The notes below the pieces were generated by a model that had not been told where the DNA came from, made no database searches, and saw nothing but the letters and a program-made list of their open reading frames with translations. This document shows positions 25,404-34,177 of a DNA stretch of 64,000 nucleotides, in pieces; positions within the stretch are counted from its first letter, which is position 1; the number at the start of each line of letters is the position of its first letter. Origin of the DNA: Actinomadura opuntiae (lineage in GTDB: Bacteria > Actinomycetota > Actinomycetes > Streptosporangiales > Streptosporangiaceae). The stretch spans positions 434,001 to 498,000 of the forward strand of contig NZ_JASNWF010000004.1 in assembly GCF_030283205.1 (NCBI RefSeq). The letters run 5' to 3'. The position numbers and the translations under genes are program-made.

Positions 25404-26756
25404 TCAGCGGGCCTCGCCGCGGCGGTAGCGCAGGCCGTCGGCGGCGGGCATCCGGAGCCGCTGGCTGGCCAGCGCCAGGACGAGCAGCGTCGTCAGGTGC
25501 GGGCTGAACGACACCAGCTCGCCGGGGACGGCGTCGCTGAGCAGGAACCAGACGAGCAGCCCCGCCGCCGCGACGAGCGACAGCACCGAGCCGACGTACG
25601 CGCCGCGGACCTCGCGCCGCCCGAGTTCCGTCACCACCTGCGAGCGCAGCCGGTTGGCCCGCACGCCCTGCCACACCCCGACGCCGATCAGCAGGATCGT
25701 GACGAACAGCAGCAGCGCGTGCACCGACTGCCCGCCGCCGCGCACGTTCATCGCGTCGGTGTAGCCGAACAGCAGCGACCCGGCCGCGAGGCCGCCCGGC
25801 CGCCAGTTGCCGAAGATCATGGAGGCGAGGCCGATGTAGCCGCGCCCGCCGGTCTGCCCGTCCTGGTAGAGGGACGCGGCGACGGTGACGAGGAACGCCC
25901 CGGCGAGCCCGGAGAACCCGCCCGAGATGATGACGGCCGCGTACTTCATCCGGTAGACGTGCACGCCGAGCGATTCGGCCGCATACGGGTCCTCGCCGCA
26001 GGACCGGATCCGCAACCCGAACGGAGTTTTCCACAGGATCAGGAAAGTCAGCGGGATGAGCAGCAGGCAGACCAGAGTGAGCAAGGACAGCCCGTTCGTC
26101 ACCCCCCGGAGGATGCCCGCGATGTCCGACACCAGGAACCAGTGGTGGTTCTCCAGCGACCCCAGCCAGTCCGGGCTCTCCCAGCCGCCGATCTTGCCGC
26201 CGGACAGCACCGGCAGCGTCAGCGTCCTGATCGGGTCGATGGGCGGCGACTGCCGGGGCCCGCCGCCGAGGTCCTTGGCGTGCCCGGTGTTGAAGACCAG
26301 CCCGGCGAGGAACTGGGTGAGGCCGAGCCCGAGGATGTTGATCGCGACGCCCGACACGATGTGGTCGACGCCGAACGTGACGGTCGCGACGGCGTGCAGC
26401 AGCCCGCCGAGCGCGCCGCCGAGGATGCCGAACAGCACCCCGATCCACGGCCCCCACTGGTAGCCCGCCCAGGCGCCGGTCCAGGTGCCGAGGATCATCA
26501 TGCCCTCGAGCCCGATGTTGATCACGCCGGAGCGTTCCGCCCACAGCCCGCCGAGCCCGGCCAGGAAGATCGGCACGGCCAGCCGGAGCGCCGCGCTGAC
26601 CGTCCCGCTGGAGGTCACGTCGTCGGCGCCGTCGATCACCCGGACGAGCGACAGCAGCACCAGCATCCCGGCCGCGATCAGCAGGTAGTGCGGCCAGCGG
26701 AGCCGGAGCCTGCGCCTCGCCGCCGCGGGTTCGGCGACGGTCTCGGTCGCGGTCAT
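25404..26756 (-). CDS. Nucleoside ABC transporter permease 2
   Basis: The 450-residue membrane protein belongs to the BMP/BPD-type sugar-nucleoside permease family. It has about ten hydrophobic helices and the landmarks LWAERSGVINIGLEGMMI and MKYAAVIISGGFSGLAGAFL, typical of the second (YufQ/NupQ-like) permease. It starts with ATG at 26756 overlapping the stop of permease 1 by 4 bp (ATGA), so expression is coupled. The frame stays open far upstream, but those residues are the out-of-frame image of permease 1. The extended C-terminus after the last helix pair is short and basic. Confidence 0.93.
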   Translation of the reverse strand: MTATETVAEPAAARRRLRLRWPHYLLIAAGMLVLLSLVRVIDGADDVTSSGTVSAALRLAVPIFLAGLGGLWAERSGVINIGLEGMMILGTWTGAWAGYQWGPWIGVLFGILGGALGGLLHAVATVTFGVDHIVSGVAINILGLGLTQFLAGLVFNTGHAKDLGGGPRQSPPIDPIRTLTLPVLSGGKIGGWESPDWLGSLENHHWFLVSDIAGILRGVTNGLSLLTLVCLLLIPLTFLILWKTPFGLRIRSCGEDPYAAESLGVHVYRMKYAAVIISGGFSGLAGAFLVTVAASLYQDGQTGGRGYIGLASMIFGNWRPGGLAAGSLLFGYTDAMNVRGGGQSVHALLLFVTILLIGVGVWQGVRANRLRSQVVTELGRREVRGAYVGSVLSLVAAAGLLVWFLLSDAVPGELVSFSPHLTTLLVLALASQRLRMPAADGLRYRRGEAR

Positions 26757-28414
26757 GAGGTGCTCCCAGCGGCCTCGCGGGCCAGGTCGTGGCCGGTGGC
26801 CAGCTCCGCGGCGACGGACCGCTGCTGCAACCGGATCTCCCAGCGCCGGACGAGCTCGTAGACGACCACGACGGTCAGCACGACCACGCCCTGCATCACC
26901 CCGACGATCTCCTTCGGCACCTCGACCTCCTGCAGGATGTCGGAGGTCTGGTCGAGGAATGCGAACAGCAGCGCGGCCAGCGCGATCCCGGCCGGATGGT
27001 TGCGGCCGAGCAGCGCGACCGTGATGCCGGTGAAGCCGAGCCCCGCCGGGAAGTTCAGCGAGTAGTCGTAGGACTCGCCGAGCAGCCCCGGGATGCCGAT
27101 CAGGCCGGCCACCGCGCCGGACGCCACCATCGTGACCACGACCATCCGCTTGGCGCTGACCCCGCTGGCCTGCGCGGCGGACGGCGACAGCCCGGAGATC
27201 TTCAGGTCGAACCCGAACCGGGTGTAGTTGATGACCAGCCAGAACACGATGCCGACGACGATCGCCAGGGGCAGCAGCCCGTACACCGCACCGGGAAGGT
27301 CGATGCCGATCGCCGACAGGAACCCGTTCAGCGGGCCGACCCGTCCCGAGTGCGGGATCGTCGCGGTCGCGACGTCGTTGCTGTTCGGCCGCGGCTCGGC
27401 GAGCCGCTTGTCGTTCAGCAGGTAGGCGATCACACCGGTGGCGATCGCGTTCAGCATGATCGTGGACAGCACCTCGCTGACCCCGCGGGTCACCTTCAGC
27501 ACGCCCGCGATCGCCGCCCACAGCCCGCCGACCAGCACCGCCGCGACGATCACCAGGAGCTGCCCGAACGGCGCGGGCAGCGAGACCGCGCCGCCGAGCG
27601 CCGCCGCCAGGAACGCGGCGAGCCGGTACTGGCCGTCCACGCCGATGTTCAGCAGCGCCATCCGGAAGCCGATCGCGACCGCGACCGCCGACAGGTAGTA
27701 GCGGGTGGCGCGGTTGATGATGTCGACGATCGAGTGCTGCTGCGTGCCGTAGTCGATCATGCTCTGCACGGCGCTGACCGGATCGGCGCCGGTCATCCGC
27801 AGCAGGATCATCGTGATGCCGAGGGAGATCAGCAAGGCGAGGATCGGCGCGCCGATCTTCAACCCCAGCCCGGTCGGCCCGAGCCCGCGCAGCACGGCCT
27901 TCCACGAAGGCACCGGCTCCGGCACCGCCGCCGCCCCCCGCTCCGAAGGATCGGGCTCCGCCGGCTGAGGAACCCGCACCCGCCCAGACACCGCACCCGA
28001 CTCACCGGCCGCCCTGCCCGCCTCGCCCCCGTCCTCCCCAGACGCCGCACCGCCCCCGGGCACCGCACCGCTCCCGGATGCCGCACTGCCGCCGGACGTT
28101 GTGCCGCCCTCAGAGGCCGCGCCGCCCTCAGAGGCCGCGCCGCCCTCGGACGCCACGTTGCCCTCGGAGGTCGTGCTGCCCTCGGAGTTCGTGCTGCCCT
28201 CGGACGCCGCGCCGCCCTCAGAGGCCGCGCCGCCCGCGGACGCCGCGCTGGCGTCGGGCGTTGCACTCGATTCGGATGCCGCACTGCCCTCGGAGGTCGC
28301 GCCGCCCCCGGGCGTCGCGTTGCCTTCGGGGGTCGCGCCGCCGTCGGAGGTGGCGCTCGTTTCGGAGGGGGTGTCCGGGTCGTGCGGGTCCGGGGGGGTG
28401 TTCGGGCCGGTCAT
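26753..28414 (-). CDS. Nucleoside ABC transporter permease 1 with long low-complexity N-terminus
   Basis: The 553-residue protein is the first (YufP/NupP-like) permease: about ten helices from residue 190 on, with MALLNIGVDGQYRLAAFLAA and GLGFTGITVALLGRNHPAGI as family landmarks. The first 150 residues are unusual: a Ser/Glu/Gly/Ala/Thr repeat region built from units like SEGGAA and SEGSTT, then a Pro-rich linker. The start at 28414 is well supported, because its ATG overlaps the stop of the ATPase gene (ATGA); the repeat region is therefore translated and lies before the first membrane helix, presumably in the cytoplasm. Confidence 0.9.
   Translation of the reverse strand: MTGPNTPPDPHDPDTPSETSATSDGGATPEGNATPGGGATSEGSAASESSATPDASAASAGGAASEGGAASEGSTNSEGSTTSEGNVASEGGAASEGGAASEGGTTSGGSAASGSGAVPGGGAASGEDGGEAGRAAGESGAVSGRVRVPQPAEPDPSERGAAAVPEPVPSWKAVLRGLGPTGLGLKIGAPILALLISLGITMILLRMTGADPVSAVQSMIDYGTQQHSIVDIINRATRYYLSAVAVAIGFRMALLNIGVDGQYRLAAFLAAALGGAVSLPAPFGQLLVIVAAVLVGGLWAAIAGVLKVTRGVSEVLSTIMLNAIATGVIAYLLNDKRLAEPRPNSNDVATATIPHSGRVGPLNGFLSAIGIDLPGAVYGLLPLAIVVGIVFWLVINYTRFGFDLKISGLSPSAAQASGVSAKRMVVVTMVASGAVAGLIGIPGLLGESYDYSLNFPAGLGFTGITVALLGRNHPAGIALAALLFAFLDQTSDILQEVEVPKEIVGVMQGVVVLTVVVVYELVRRWEIRLQQRSVAAELATGHDLAREAAGSTS
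28060..28370 (-). repeat. Degenerate short tandem repeats encoding the permease N-terminus
   Basis: Imperfect 12- to 15-bp units of the type gaggccgcgccgccctc(a/g) recur through this stretch and encode six-residue variants of SEGGAA. The unit count is likely to vary by slippage between strains. Confidence 0.7.
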
Positions 28415-29949
28415 GTGGGGTCTCCGGCGCCGGTCATGGCGGAGCCGAGGTCCTCCGGGGTGACCGTCCGCGGATCGACCTCCGCGACCAGCCGGCCCCG
28501 CAGGATCACGTGCAGGGTGTCGGACATTCCGATGAGTTCCTCAAGATCGGCGCTGATCAGCAGCACGGCCAGCCCGTCCGCGCGGGCCTGCCGCAGGTAG
28601 TCCCAGATGGCGGCCTGGGCGCCGACGTCGATGCCGCGGGTCGGGTGCGCGGCGATCAGCAGGTGCGGCTCGCCGGTCATCTCCCGCCCGACGATCAGCT
28701 TCTGCTGGTTGCCGCCCGACAGCGCGGCGGCGGGCACGTCGATCCCGGGGGTGCGGACGTCGTACTCGCGGACGATCCGGGTGGTGTCGCGGCGCGCGCC
28801 GCGCCGGTCGACCCACGGCCCCCGGACGTTCGGGCGCTGCGTCTGGTGGCCGAGCATCCGGTTCTCCCACAGCGACGCCTCCAGCACGAGCCCGTGCCGC
28901 TGCCGGTCCTCGGGGATGTAGGCGATGCCGGCCTCGCGGCGCCGCCGCGTCGGCCAGTGCGCGATGTCGTCGCCGCCGAAGACGATCGTCCCGGCGTCCG
29001 CGGCCCGCAGGCCCATGATCGCCTCGATGAGCTCGCTCTGCCCGTTGCCCTCGACACCGGCCAGCCCGACGATCTCGCCGCGCCGGATGCGCAGCGAGAC
29101 GTCGTCGACGACGGGACGGCCCTCGGGGGTGAGGACCGTGAGCCCGCCGACCTCCAACTGGACGTCCTCGGTGACCGTCGAGTCGCGCAGCTCCGGGGTG
29201 GGAAGCTGCGAGCCGACCATCAGCTCGGCGAGCCGCCGCGAGGTGACCTGCGACGGGTCGAGCCGCGTCGCGACGGTGGTGCCGCGGCGGATCACCGAGA
29301 TGGTGTCGGCGACCGACAGCACCTCGTCCAGCTTGTGGGAGATGAACAGCACGGTGAGGCCCTCGGCGCGCAGCTCCCGCAGGTTGCCGAACAGCTCGTC
29401 GACCTCCTGCGGGACGAGCACGGCGGTCGGCTCGTCGAGGATGAGCACGCGGGCGCCCCGGTAGAGCACCTTGAGGATCTCCACGCGCTGCCGCTCGCCG
29501 ACGCCGAGCTTCTCGACGAGGACGTCGGGGTCGACGCGCAGCCCGTACGCCTTGGACATCTCCCGGATGCGCTCGCGGGCGGCGGCGAAGTCGATGCGGC
29601 CGCGCAGCCAGCCCTTGGCGCGCGGCTCGGCGCCGAGGATGACGTTCTCCAGCACGGTCAGGTTGTCGGCCAGCTTGAAGTGCTGGTGGACCATCCCGAT
29701 GCCGCGGGCGATCGCGTCGGCGGGGGTGCGGAACGACACCTGCTCCCCGCCGATCTCGATCGTGCCCTCGTCCGGCCGCTGCATCCCGTAGAGGATCTTC
29801 ATCAGCGTGGACTTGCCGGCGCCGTTCTCGCCGCAGAGCGCGTGCACCTCGCCGGGCTCGATGCTCAGGTTGATGTCGCGGTTGGCGACGACGCCGGGGA
29901 ACCGCTTGGTGATCGATGTCAGCCGCACGGCCGGCACCTGGTCAGGCAC
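28411..29949 (-). CDS. Nucleoside ABC transporter ATP-binding protein (double ATPase)
   Basis: The 512-residue protein holds two ABC domains in tandem, as in RbsA/NupO-type importers. The first has Walker A GENGAGKSTLMKIL, signature LGVGERQRVEILK and Walker B VLILDEPTAV. The second has a degenerate P-loop, GVEGNGQSELIEAI, the signature LSGGNQQKLIVGRE and LIAAHPTRGIDVG in place of a classical Walker B. Only one competent ATP site is expected, as is common in this class. It follows the binding-protein gene after a 147-bp spacer containing a strong hairpin, and overlaps permease 1 by 4 bp. Confidence 0.95.
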   Translation of the reverse strand: MPDQVPAVRLTSITKRFPGVVANRDINLSIEPGEVHALCGENGAGKSTLMKILYGMQRPDEGTIEIGGEQVSFRTPADAIARGIGMVHQHFKLADNLTVLENVILGAEPRAKGWLRGRIDFAAARERIREMSKAYGLRVDPDVLVEKLGVGERQRVEILKVLYRGARVLILDEPTAVLVPQEVDELFGNLRELRAEGLTVLFISHKLDEVLSVADTISVIRRGTTVATRLDPSQVTSRRLAELMVGSQLPTPELRDSTVTEDVQLEVGGLTVLTPEGRPVVDDVSLRIRRGEIVGLAGVEGNGQSELIEAIMGLRAADAGTIVFGGDDIAHWPTRRRREAGIAYIPEDRQRHGLVLEASLWENRMLGHQTQRPNVRGPWVDRRGARRDTTRIVREYDVRTPGIDVPAAALSGGNQQKLIVGREMTGEPHLLIAAHPTRGIDVGAQAAIWDYLRQARADGLAVLLISADLEELIGMSDTLHVILRGRLVAEVDPRTVTPEDLGSAMTGAGDPT

Positions 29950-29979
29950 GAGTGCCCCTCCTCCTGCCTCGGGGTACGC

Positions 29980-30042
29980 GGCCGGGGCGCGCGGCGGGCG
30001 GCGTCGCGTCGGCGACGCGCGGCCCGGGTGCGCGCCCCGGCC
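29980..30042 (-). other. Strong intercistronic hairpin between the binding protein and ATPase genes
   Basis: GGCCGGGGCGCGC (29980-29992) and GCGCGCCCCGGCC (30030-30042) form a perfect 13-bp stem. A second hairpin, GCGTCGC-gtcg-GCGACGC (30001-30018), lies inside. It is placed just after the binding-protein stop, where partial termination or RNA stabilisation would raise binding-protein yield relative to the membrane components. That role is inferred. Confidence 0.7.
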
Positions 30043-30096
30043 GGGAGACGGCCGGGCGGGCCGGCCCGGCGGGTGCCGCGGCGGCCCGCCGCCGAC

Positions 30097-31158
30097 TCAC
30101 TGGGGCTTGGTCGGGACGGTGATCTTGCCGGCGACGATCTGCGCCTTCAGGTCCTCGAGCTTGGCCTTGATGTCGTCGACGTTGCCGCCGGACGTGGCGT
30201 ACCCGACGCCGTCGTTCTGCAGGTTGTACTGCACCGTGCCGGCCTTGAACTGGTTCTTGGCGACCGACTCGACGAAGTTGAACACCGACAGGTCGACGTG
30301 CTTGACCATCGAGGTGAGGATGTGCGACTTCACGTCCGCGACGGCGGGCTGGTTGTACTGGTCGGAGTCGACGCCGATGGCCCACTTGCCGGCCGCGCCG
30401 ACGGTCTTGATGACGCCGATGCCGGCGCCGCCCGCCGCGTGGTAGATGACGTCCGCGCCCGCGTCGAGCTGGCCCTTGGCGGCCTCGTTGCCGAGCCCGG
30501 TGTCCTTGAAGCCGTTGAAGTTCGGCGGCTCGGTCAGGTACTTCGGCGGCAGCACCTTGGTGCCGGGCTTGGCCTTCTCCGCGCCCGCCTGGTAGCCGGC
30601 GAAGAACTTCTGGATCAGCGGGACGTCCACGCCGCCGATGAAGCCGATCTTGCCGGTCTTGGACTTCAGCGCGGCGGCGGCGCCGACCAGGAACGAGCCC
30701 TGCTCCTCGGAGAAGCAGGACCCGGCGACGTTGGCGCCCTCGACCTTGCAGCCGTCGGCGTCCACGATGAAGAACTTGGTGTTCGGGAACGACTTGGCGA
30801 CCTTGAGCAGCGACGCGGTGTAGGAGAAGCCGACGCCGATGACGGGGTTGTAGCCGGTGCTGGCCAGCAGCCGCAGGCGCGACTCCTTGTCGGAGTCGGG
30901 CTCGTCCGGCTGCGCGGAGATCTCCTTGGTGGTGACGTGCAGGTCCTTCTCGGCCTTGGTCAGGCCGGCCGCCGCCGAGTCGTTGAACGACTGGTCGCCG
31001 CGGCCGCCGATGTCGAACGCCAGGCCGACCTTGAGGGTCTTCTTGCCCTCGTCCCCGCCGCCGTCGCCACCGGCCTTCTTGCCACCGCACGCGGAAGCGC
31101 TGAGCGTCAGCGCCGCACCCGTCACGGTGACGAGCGAAATCTTCAGTCCACGGCGCAA
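30097..31158 (-). CDS. BMP-family nucleoside-binding lipoprotein
   Basis: The 353-residue protein is the extracytoplasmic solute-binding component of the nucleoside importer (BMP/PnrA/Med family). It starts with a lipoprotein signal (ISLVTVTGAALTLSASAC, lipobox ASAC). The mature part begins KVGLAFDIGGRGDQSFNDSA, a hallmark of the family. It then has VIGVGFSYTASLLKVAK, GKIGFIGGVDVPLIQKFFAGY, DVIYHAAGGAGIGVI and WAIGVDSDQ. A TTG at 31158 is chosen as start because GGAAGGAG lies 7 nt upstream and a normal signal peptide results; longer readings add a non-signal segment. It is first in the operon with the ATPase, permeases, cdd and deoA. Confidence 0.92.
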   Translation of the reverse strand: MRRGLKISLVTVTGAALTLSASACGGKKAGGDGGGDEGKKTLKVGLAFDIGGRGDQSFNDSAAAGLTKAEKDLHVTTKEISAQPDEPDSDKESRLRLLASTGYNPVIGVGFSYTASLLKVAKSFPNTKFFIVDADGCKVEGANVAGSCFSEEQGSFLVGAAAALKSKTGKIGFIGGVDVPLIQKFFAGYQAGAEKAKPGTKVLPPKYLTEPPNFNGFKDTGLGNEAAKGQLDAGADVIYHAAGGAGIGVIKTVGAAGKWAIGVDSDQYNQPAVADVKSHILTSMVKHVDLSVFNFVESVAKNQFKAGTVQYNLQNDGVGYATSGGNVDDIKAKLEDLKAQIVAGKITVPTKPQ

Positions 31159-31497
31159 GATAGCGCTCCTTCCGTTCCCCACCCGGGATCGGCGGCCGCC
31201 CGGCCACCGAAATCGATGGGACGCTACCTCGCGGTTGGTGGGAAACTGCCAGCTTGCACCGTTTCGCAATAGGTCCGTTACCAATGCGTACGCATATCGG
31301 CACAGGTCAGCGCACGGACGATCGCGGCCGGTGACGCCCGGACGGCCCGGCACCCGCGACGGATGCCGGCCCGCAAGCCCGAGCAGAGCCCCGGACGGAG
31401 GCCGAACAGAACCCCGGACGGACCCCGGACGAGGCCCGGACGGGCGCCGGGCCGGGCGCCGGGCGCCAGGCCGGGCGCCCGTGGCACGGCTCCGCGG
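31159..31497. other. 339-bp region upstream of the nucleoside operon
   Basis: It holds the operon's promoter region and the end of the amidohydrolase transcript. Two things stand out: a perfect 12-bp palindrome at 31284-31295, and at about 31370-31481 a GC-rich run of degenerate ccggacg/gggcgcc units that can fold (CGGGCGCC, 31460-31467, with GGCGCCCG, 31474-31481), probably serving as terminator for the gene to its right. No gene is seen. Confidence 0.5.
31284..31295. promoter_or_regulatory. Candidate operator of the nucleoside uptake operon
   Basis: ATGCGTACGCAT is a perfect 12-bp palindrome about 126 bp upstream of the binding-protein start, in the only promoter-bearing gap of the operon. 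The regulator is unknown. Confidence 0.4.
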
Positions 31498-33024
31498 TCA
31501 GGCCAGCGTGGCGCCCTCGACCGTCTCCGGGTCCGCGGGACGGCCGCCGTCCCACAGCGCGGTCAGCGCCGTCGCCGCCAGCACCCGCACGCCGACCGGG
31601 ATGCACCGCTCGTCGACGTCGAAGTCGCCGCGGTGCAGGTCGTACTCGCCGGGCGAGCCGGGCGTGCGGACGCCGAGCCGGGCGAGCGCGCCCGGGATCG
31701 ACTCCAGGTACCAGCCGAAGTCCTCGCCGCCGAGGCTCTGCGGCGTCGGCACCACGCCCTCCTCGTCGAGGACCTGCGCCGCCGCGTCCCGGAACATCTG
31801 CACGCTGGCCGCCTCGTTGACGGTCGGCGGGACGCCCCGGACGTACTCCAGCGACGCCTCCACGTCGTAGGCGGCGGCGACCGACTGCAGCAGCGCCTTC
31901 ATCATCTCCGGCGCCCGGTGCCACGCCTCGTCGTCCAGGCAGCGGACGGTGCCCTCGGCGACGCCGTCGTCGGGGATCGCGTTGGCGACCGACCCGGCCG
32001 ACACCCGCCCCCACACCAGCGACAGGCTGGAGCGCGGGTCGACCCGCCGCGACAGCGCCGACGGCAGCTCGGTGACGATCTTGGCGAGCGCGTACACCAG
32101 GTCGGCGGTCAGGTGCGGCCGGGCGGTGTGCCCGCCGGGGCCGGTCACCTTCACGTACACCTTGTCGCAGGCCGCGGTGATCGGCCCGCTGCGCAGCCCC
32201 AGCTCGCCGACCTCGATGCGCGGGTCGCAGTGCAGCGCGAACGCGCGGTCGACCCCGGCGATGCCGCCGGCGGCCATCACGTCCAGCGCCCCGCCCGGGG
32301 TCTCCTCGGCCGGCTGGAACAGCAGCCGGACCCGGCCGGGCAGCAGCCCCGCCTCGGCCTGCTGCGCCAGGAACAGCCCGGCGCCCAGCACCATCGTGGT
32401 GTGCACGTCGTGGCCGCAGGCGTGCGCGACGCCCGGCACCGTCGACCGGTACGGGACGCCCTCCTTCTCGTCCTGCAGCGGCAGCGCGTCGATGTCGGCG
32501 CGCAGCGCGACCGTCGGGCCGTCGCCGGGGCCGATGTCGCAGAACAGCCCGGTGCCCTTCGGCAGGATCCGCGGCTCGAGCCCGGACAGGCGCAGCCGCT
32601 CGGCGATCCGCGCGGTGGTGCGGTGCTCGTCGTAGCCCAGCTCGGGGTGCATGTGCAGGTCGCGGCGGAACGCGACCAGCTCCTCCTCGTGGCGGGCGAG
32701 GAACACCTCGAGCTGCGGGCGCAGCGCGGCCGCCGGGCGTCCGCCCCCCGTCGGGCCGTGCCCGCCGCCCGCTGGGCCGTGTTCGCTGCCCGCGGGACCT
32801 TCCGGTCCCGGGGCGGTCGGTGGTTCAAGGCCGGGCATCACCCCGGGTCCCGGTTGTGTCATGTGCGCCCCCTGCGCGTGGGCGGGGCCGCTGGGGCGCC
32901 GCCCGGTGTCGGTGTTCTCACGGGCGCCGGCGTCACCGGTGTCCCCTGTGCTGTTGCCCGACGGGCCCGTCCCGGTTCCCTCGGAGGGCCCGTCGGGGCG
33001 GGCCGGCCGCTCACGCCCCGGCAT
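31498..33024 (-). CDS. M20-family amidohydrolase (AmiA/AmiB-like)
   Basis: The 508-residue protein is an M20D metal-dependent amidohydrolase. HMHPELGYDEHRTT opens the catalytic domain, and metal ligands lie in ALRADIDALPL, GVAHACGHDVHTTM, LFQPAEETPGGA (catalytic Glu-Glu) and FALHCDPR; the dimerisation domain has VTGPGGHTARPH. The first 100 residues are Pro/Gly-rich and not part of the fold. ATG at 33024, 14 bp inside the preceding gene and 6 nt after GGGGGAGG, is supported; ATG at 32862 is an alternative that removes half of the disordered region. Members cleave N-acyl amino acids or similar amides; the substrate is not predictable. Mycobacteria have amiA1/amiB1 in the same neighbourhood. Confidence 0.9.
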   Translation of the reverse strand: MPGRERPARPDGPSEGTGTGPSGNSTGDTGDAGARENTDTGRRPSGPAHAQGAHMTQPGPGVMPGLEPPTAPGPEGPAGSEHGPAGGGHGPTGGGRPAAALRPQLEVFLARHEEELVAFRRDLHMHPELGYDEHRTTARIAERLRLSGLEPRILPKGTGLFCDIGPGDGPTVALRADIDALPLQDEKEGVPYRSTVPGVAHACGHDVHTTMVLGAGLFLAQQAEAGLLPGRVRLLFQPAEETPGGALDVMAAGGIAGVDRAFALHCDPRIEVGELGLRSGPITAACDKVYVKVTGPGGHTARPHLTADLVYALAKIVTELPSALSRRVDPRSSLSLVWGRVSAGSVANAIPDDGVAEGTVRCLDDEAWHRAPEMMKALLQSVAAAYDVEASLEYVRGVPPTVNEAASVQMFRDAAAQVLDEEGVVPTPQSLGGEDFGWYLESIPGALARLGVRTPGSPGEYDLHRGDFDVDERCIPVGVRVLAATALTALWDGGRPADPETVEGATLA

Positions 33025-34177
33025 GGACGACCTCCCCCAGTGCGACGAACCTGTCCTCGGCCAGCTCGGTGATCGCCGCGTCGACGATGTTCTCCAGCGA
33101 GCCGCCGGCGGCGCGGATCGCGCGCTGCCGCTCGTACGGGGCCCCGTGTTCCAGGACCTCGCCGGCCACCTTGAGCTCCTCGGCGCAGCCGAGCCGGTCG
33201 GCGACCGGTTCCAGCTCGCGGATCAGCTCGTACAGGTCGTCGCGGAGCGGCGCGGTGTTGCCGCTGTCGTCGGTGATGACGATCGCGTCGAGCCCGTAGC
33301 GGGTCGCGCGCCACTTGTTGTCGCGCACCACCCACGCGGCCGGGCGGGGCAGCGTGTAGCCGCGGTCGAGCTGCTGCTCGAACAGCGTGACCAGGCTCTG
33401 GCACAGCGCCGCGGCCATGCCGACCTCCCGCAGGGTGGGGATGCCGTCGCACATCCGGATCTCGACGGTGCCGAAGTCCGGGTGGGGGCGGATGTCCCAC
33501 CACACTTCCTTGATGCTCCGGATCGTTCCGGCGCGCAGCAAGGTGTCCATGTAATCCTCGAAGGCCGCCCAGTCGTCAAGCAAGTGGGGCGGACCGGCCG
33601 TCGGCAGCTGACCGAAGACGACCGCCCGGCAGGACGCCAGCCCGGTGTCCGCGCCGCTCCAGAACGGGCTGGACGCGGTGAGCGCCAGGAAGTGCGGGAG
33701 GTAGGACGACAGCGCGTTCACGATCGGGATCGCCTTGGAGACGTCGGAGACGCCCACATGGACATGCACGCCGAAGGTCTGGATGCGCCGGGCCAGCCAC
33801 TGCATCTGCTCGACCAGGTCGGCGTAGCGCTGCGTCGGCGCCATCACCGCGTCGCGCCAGTCGCTGATCGGGTGGGTGCCGGTGCAGGCGAGGGCCATGC
33901 CGCGGTCGGCGGCGGCGGAGCGCAGCTCGGCGAGGGTGGCCGCGAGGTCGCCCTTGGCCTCGCCGACGGTGTGGCAGATGCCGGTCACGACCTCGACCGT
34001 GGACTCCATGAGCTCGTGCCGCACCTTGGGGATCTCGCCGTGCTCGCTCAGGGACGGCAGCGCGGCCAGCACCCGGCGCGCGTCCTGCCGCAGGTGCCGG
34101 GTCTCCGCATCGACGAGCTGGATCTCCCACTCGACGCCGAGCGTCGTGCCGCTCGATGCGTTGAACTCAATGGCCAC
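33011..34177 (-). CDS. GCS2-family glutamate-cysteine ligase-like enzyme (YbdK type)
   Basis: The 388-residue protein matches carboxylate-amine ligases related to glutamate-cysteine ligase (actinobacterial GCS2/YbdK). TLGVEWEIQLVDAET is the N-terminal signature, FGVHVHVGVSDVSKAI a metal/substrate strand, and IRPHPDFGTVEIRMCDGIPT the family's C-terminal core. Actinomycetes make mycothiol, so a general gamma-glutamyl ligase role is more likely than bulk glutathione synthesis; the substrate is uncertain. GTG at 34177 follows GGAGG by 6 nt. It overlaps the downstream amidohydrolase by 14 bp, so a ligase and an amide hydrolase are co-translated. Confidence 0.88.
   Translation of the reverse strand: MAIEFNASSGTTLGVEWEIQLVDAETRHLRQDARRVLAALPSLSEHGEIPKVRHELMESTVEVVTGICHTVGEAKGDLAATLAELRSAAADRGMALACTGTHPISDWRDAVMAPTQRYADLVEQMQWLARRIQTFGVHVHVGVSDVSKAIPIVNALSSYLPHFLALTASSPFWSGADTGLASCRAVVFGQLPTAGPPHLLDDWAAFEDYMDTLLRAGTIRSIKEVWWDIRPHPDFGTVEIRMCDGIPTLREVGMAAALCQSLVTLFEQQLDRGYTLPRPAAWVVRDNKWRATRYGLDAIVITDDSGNTAPLRDDLYELIRELEPVADRLGCAEELKVAGEVLEHGAPYERQRAIRAAGGSLENIVDAAITELAEDRFVALGEVVHAGA

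Noticed and set aside
25404..27905. An 833-residue permease frame
   Set aside because: Residues upstream of the ATG at 26756 are Arg/Ala-rich shadow of permease 1, and the ATGA overlap marks the real start.
31370..31481. GC-rich short repeats, considered as a CRISPR array or minisatellite
   Set aside because: Units are degenerate and of irregular length, with no conserved repeat-spacer pattern; a terminator-like fold explains part of it.
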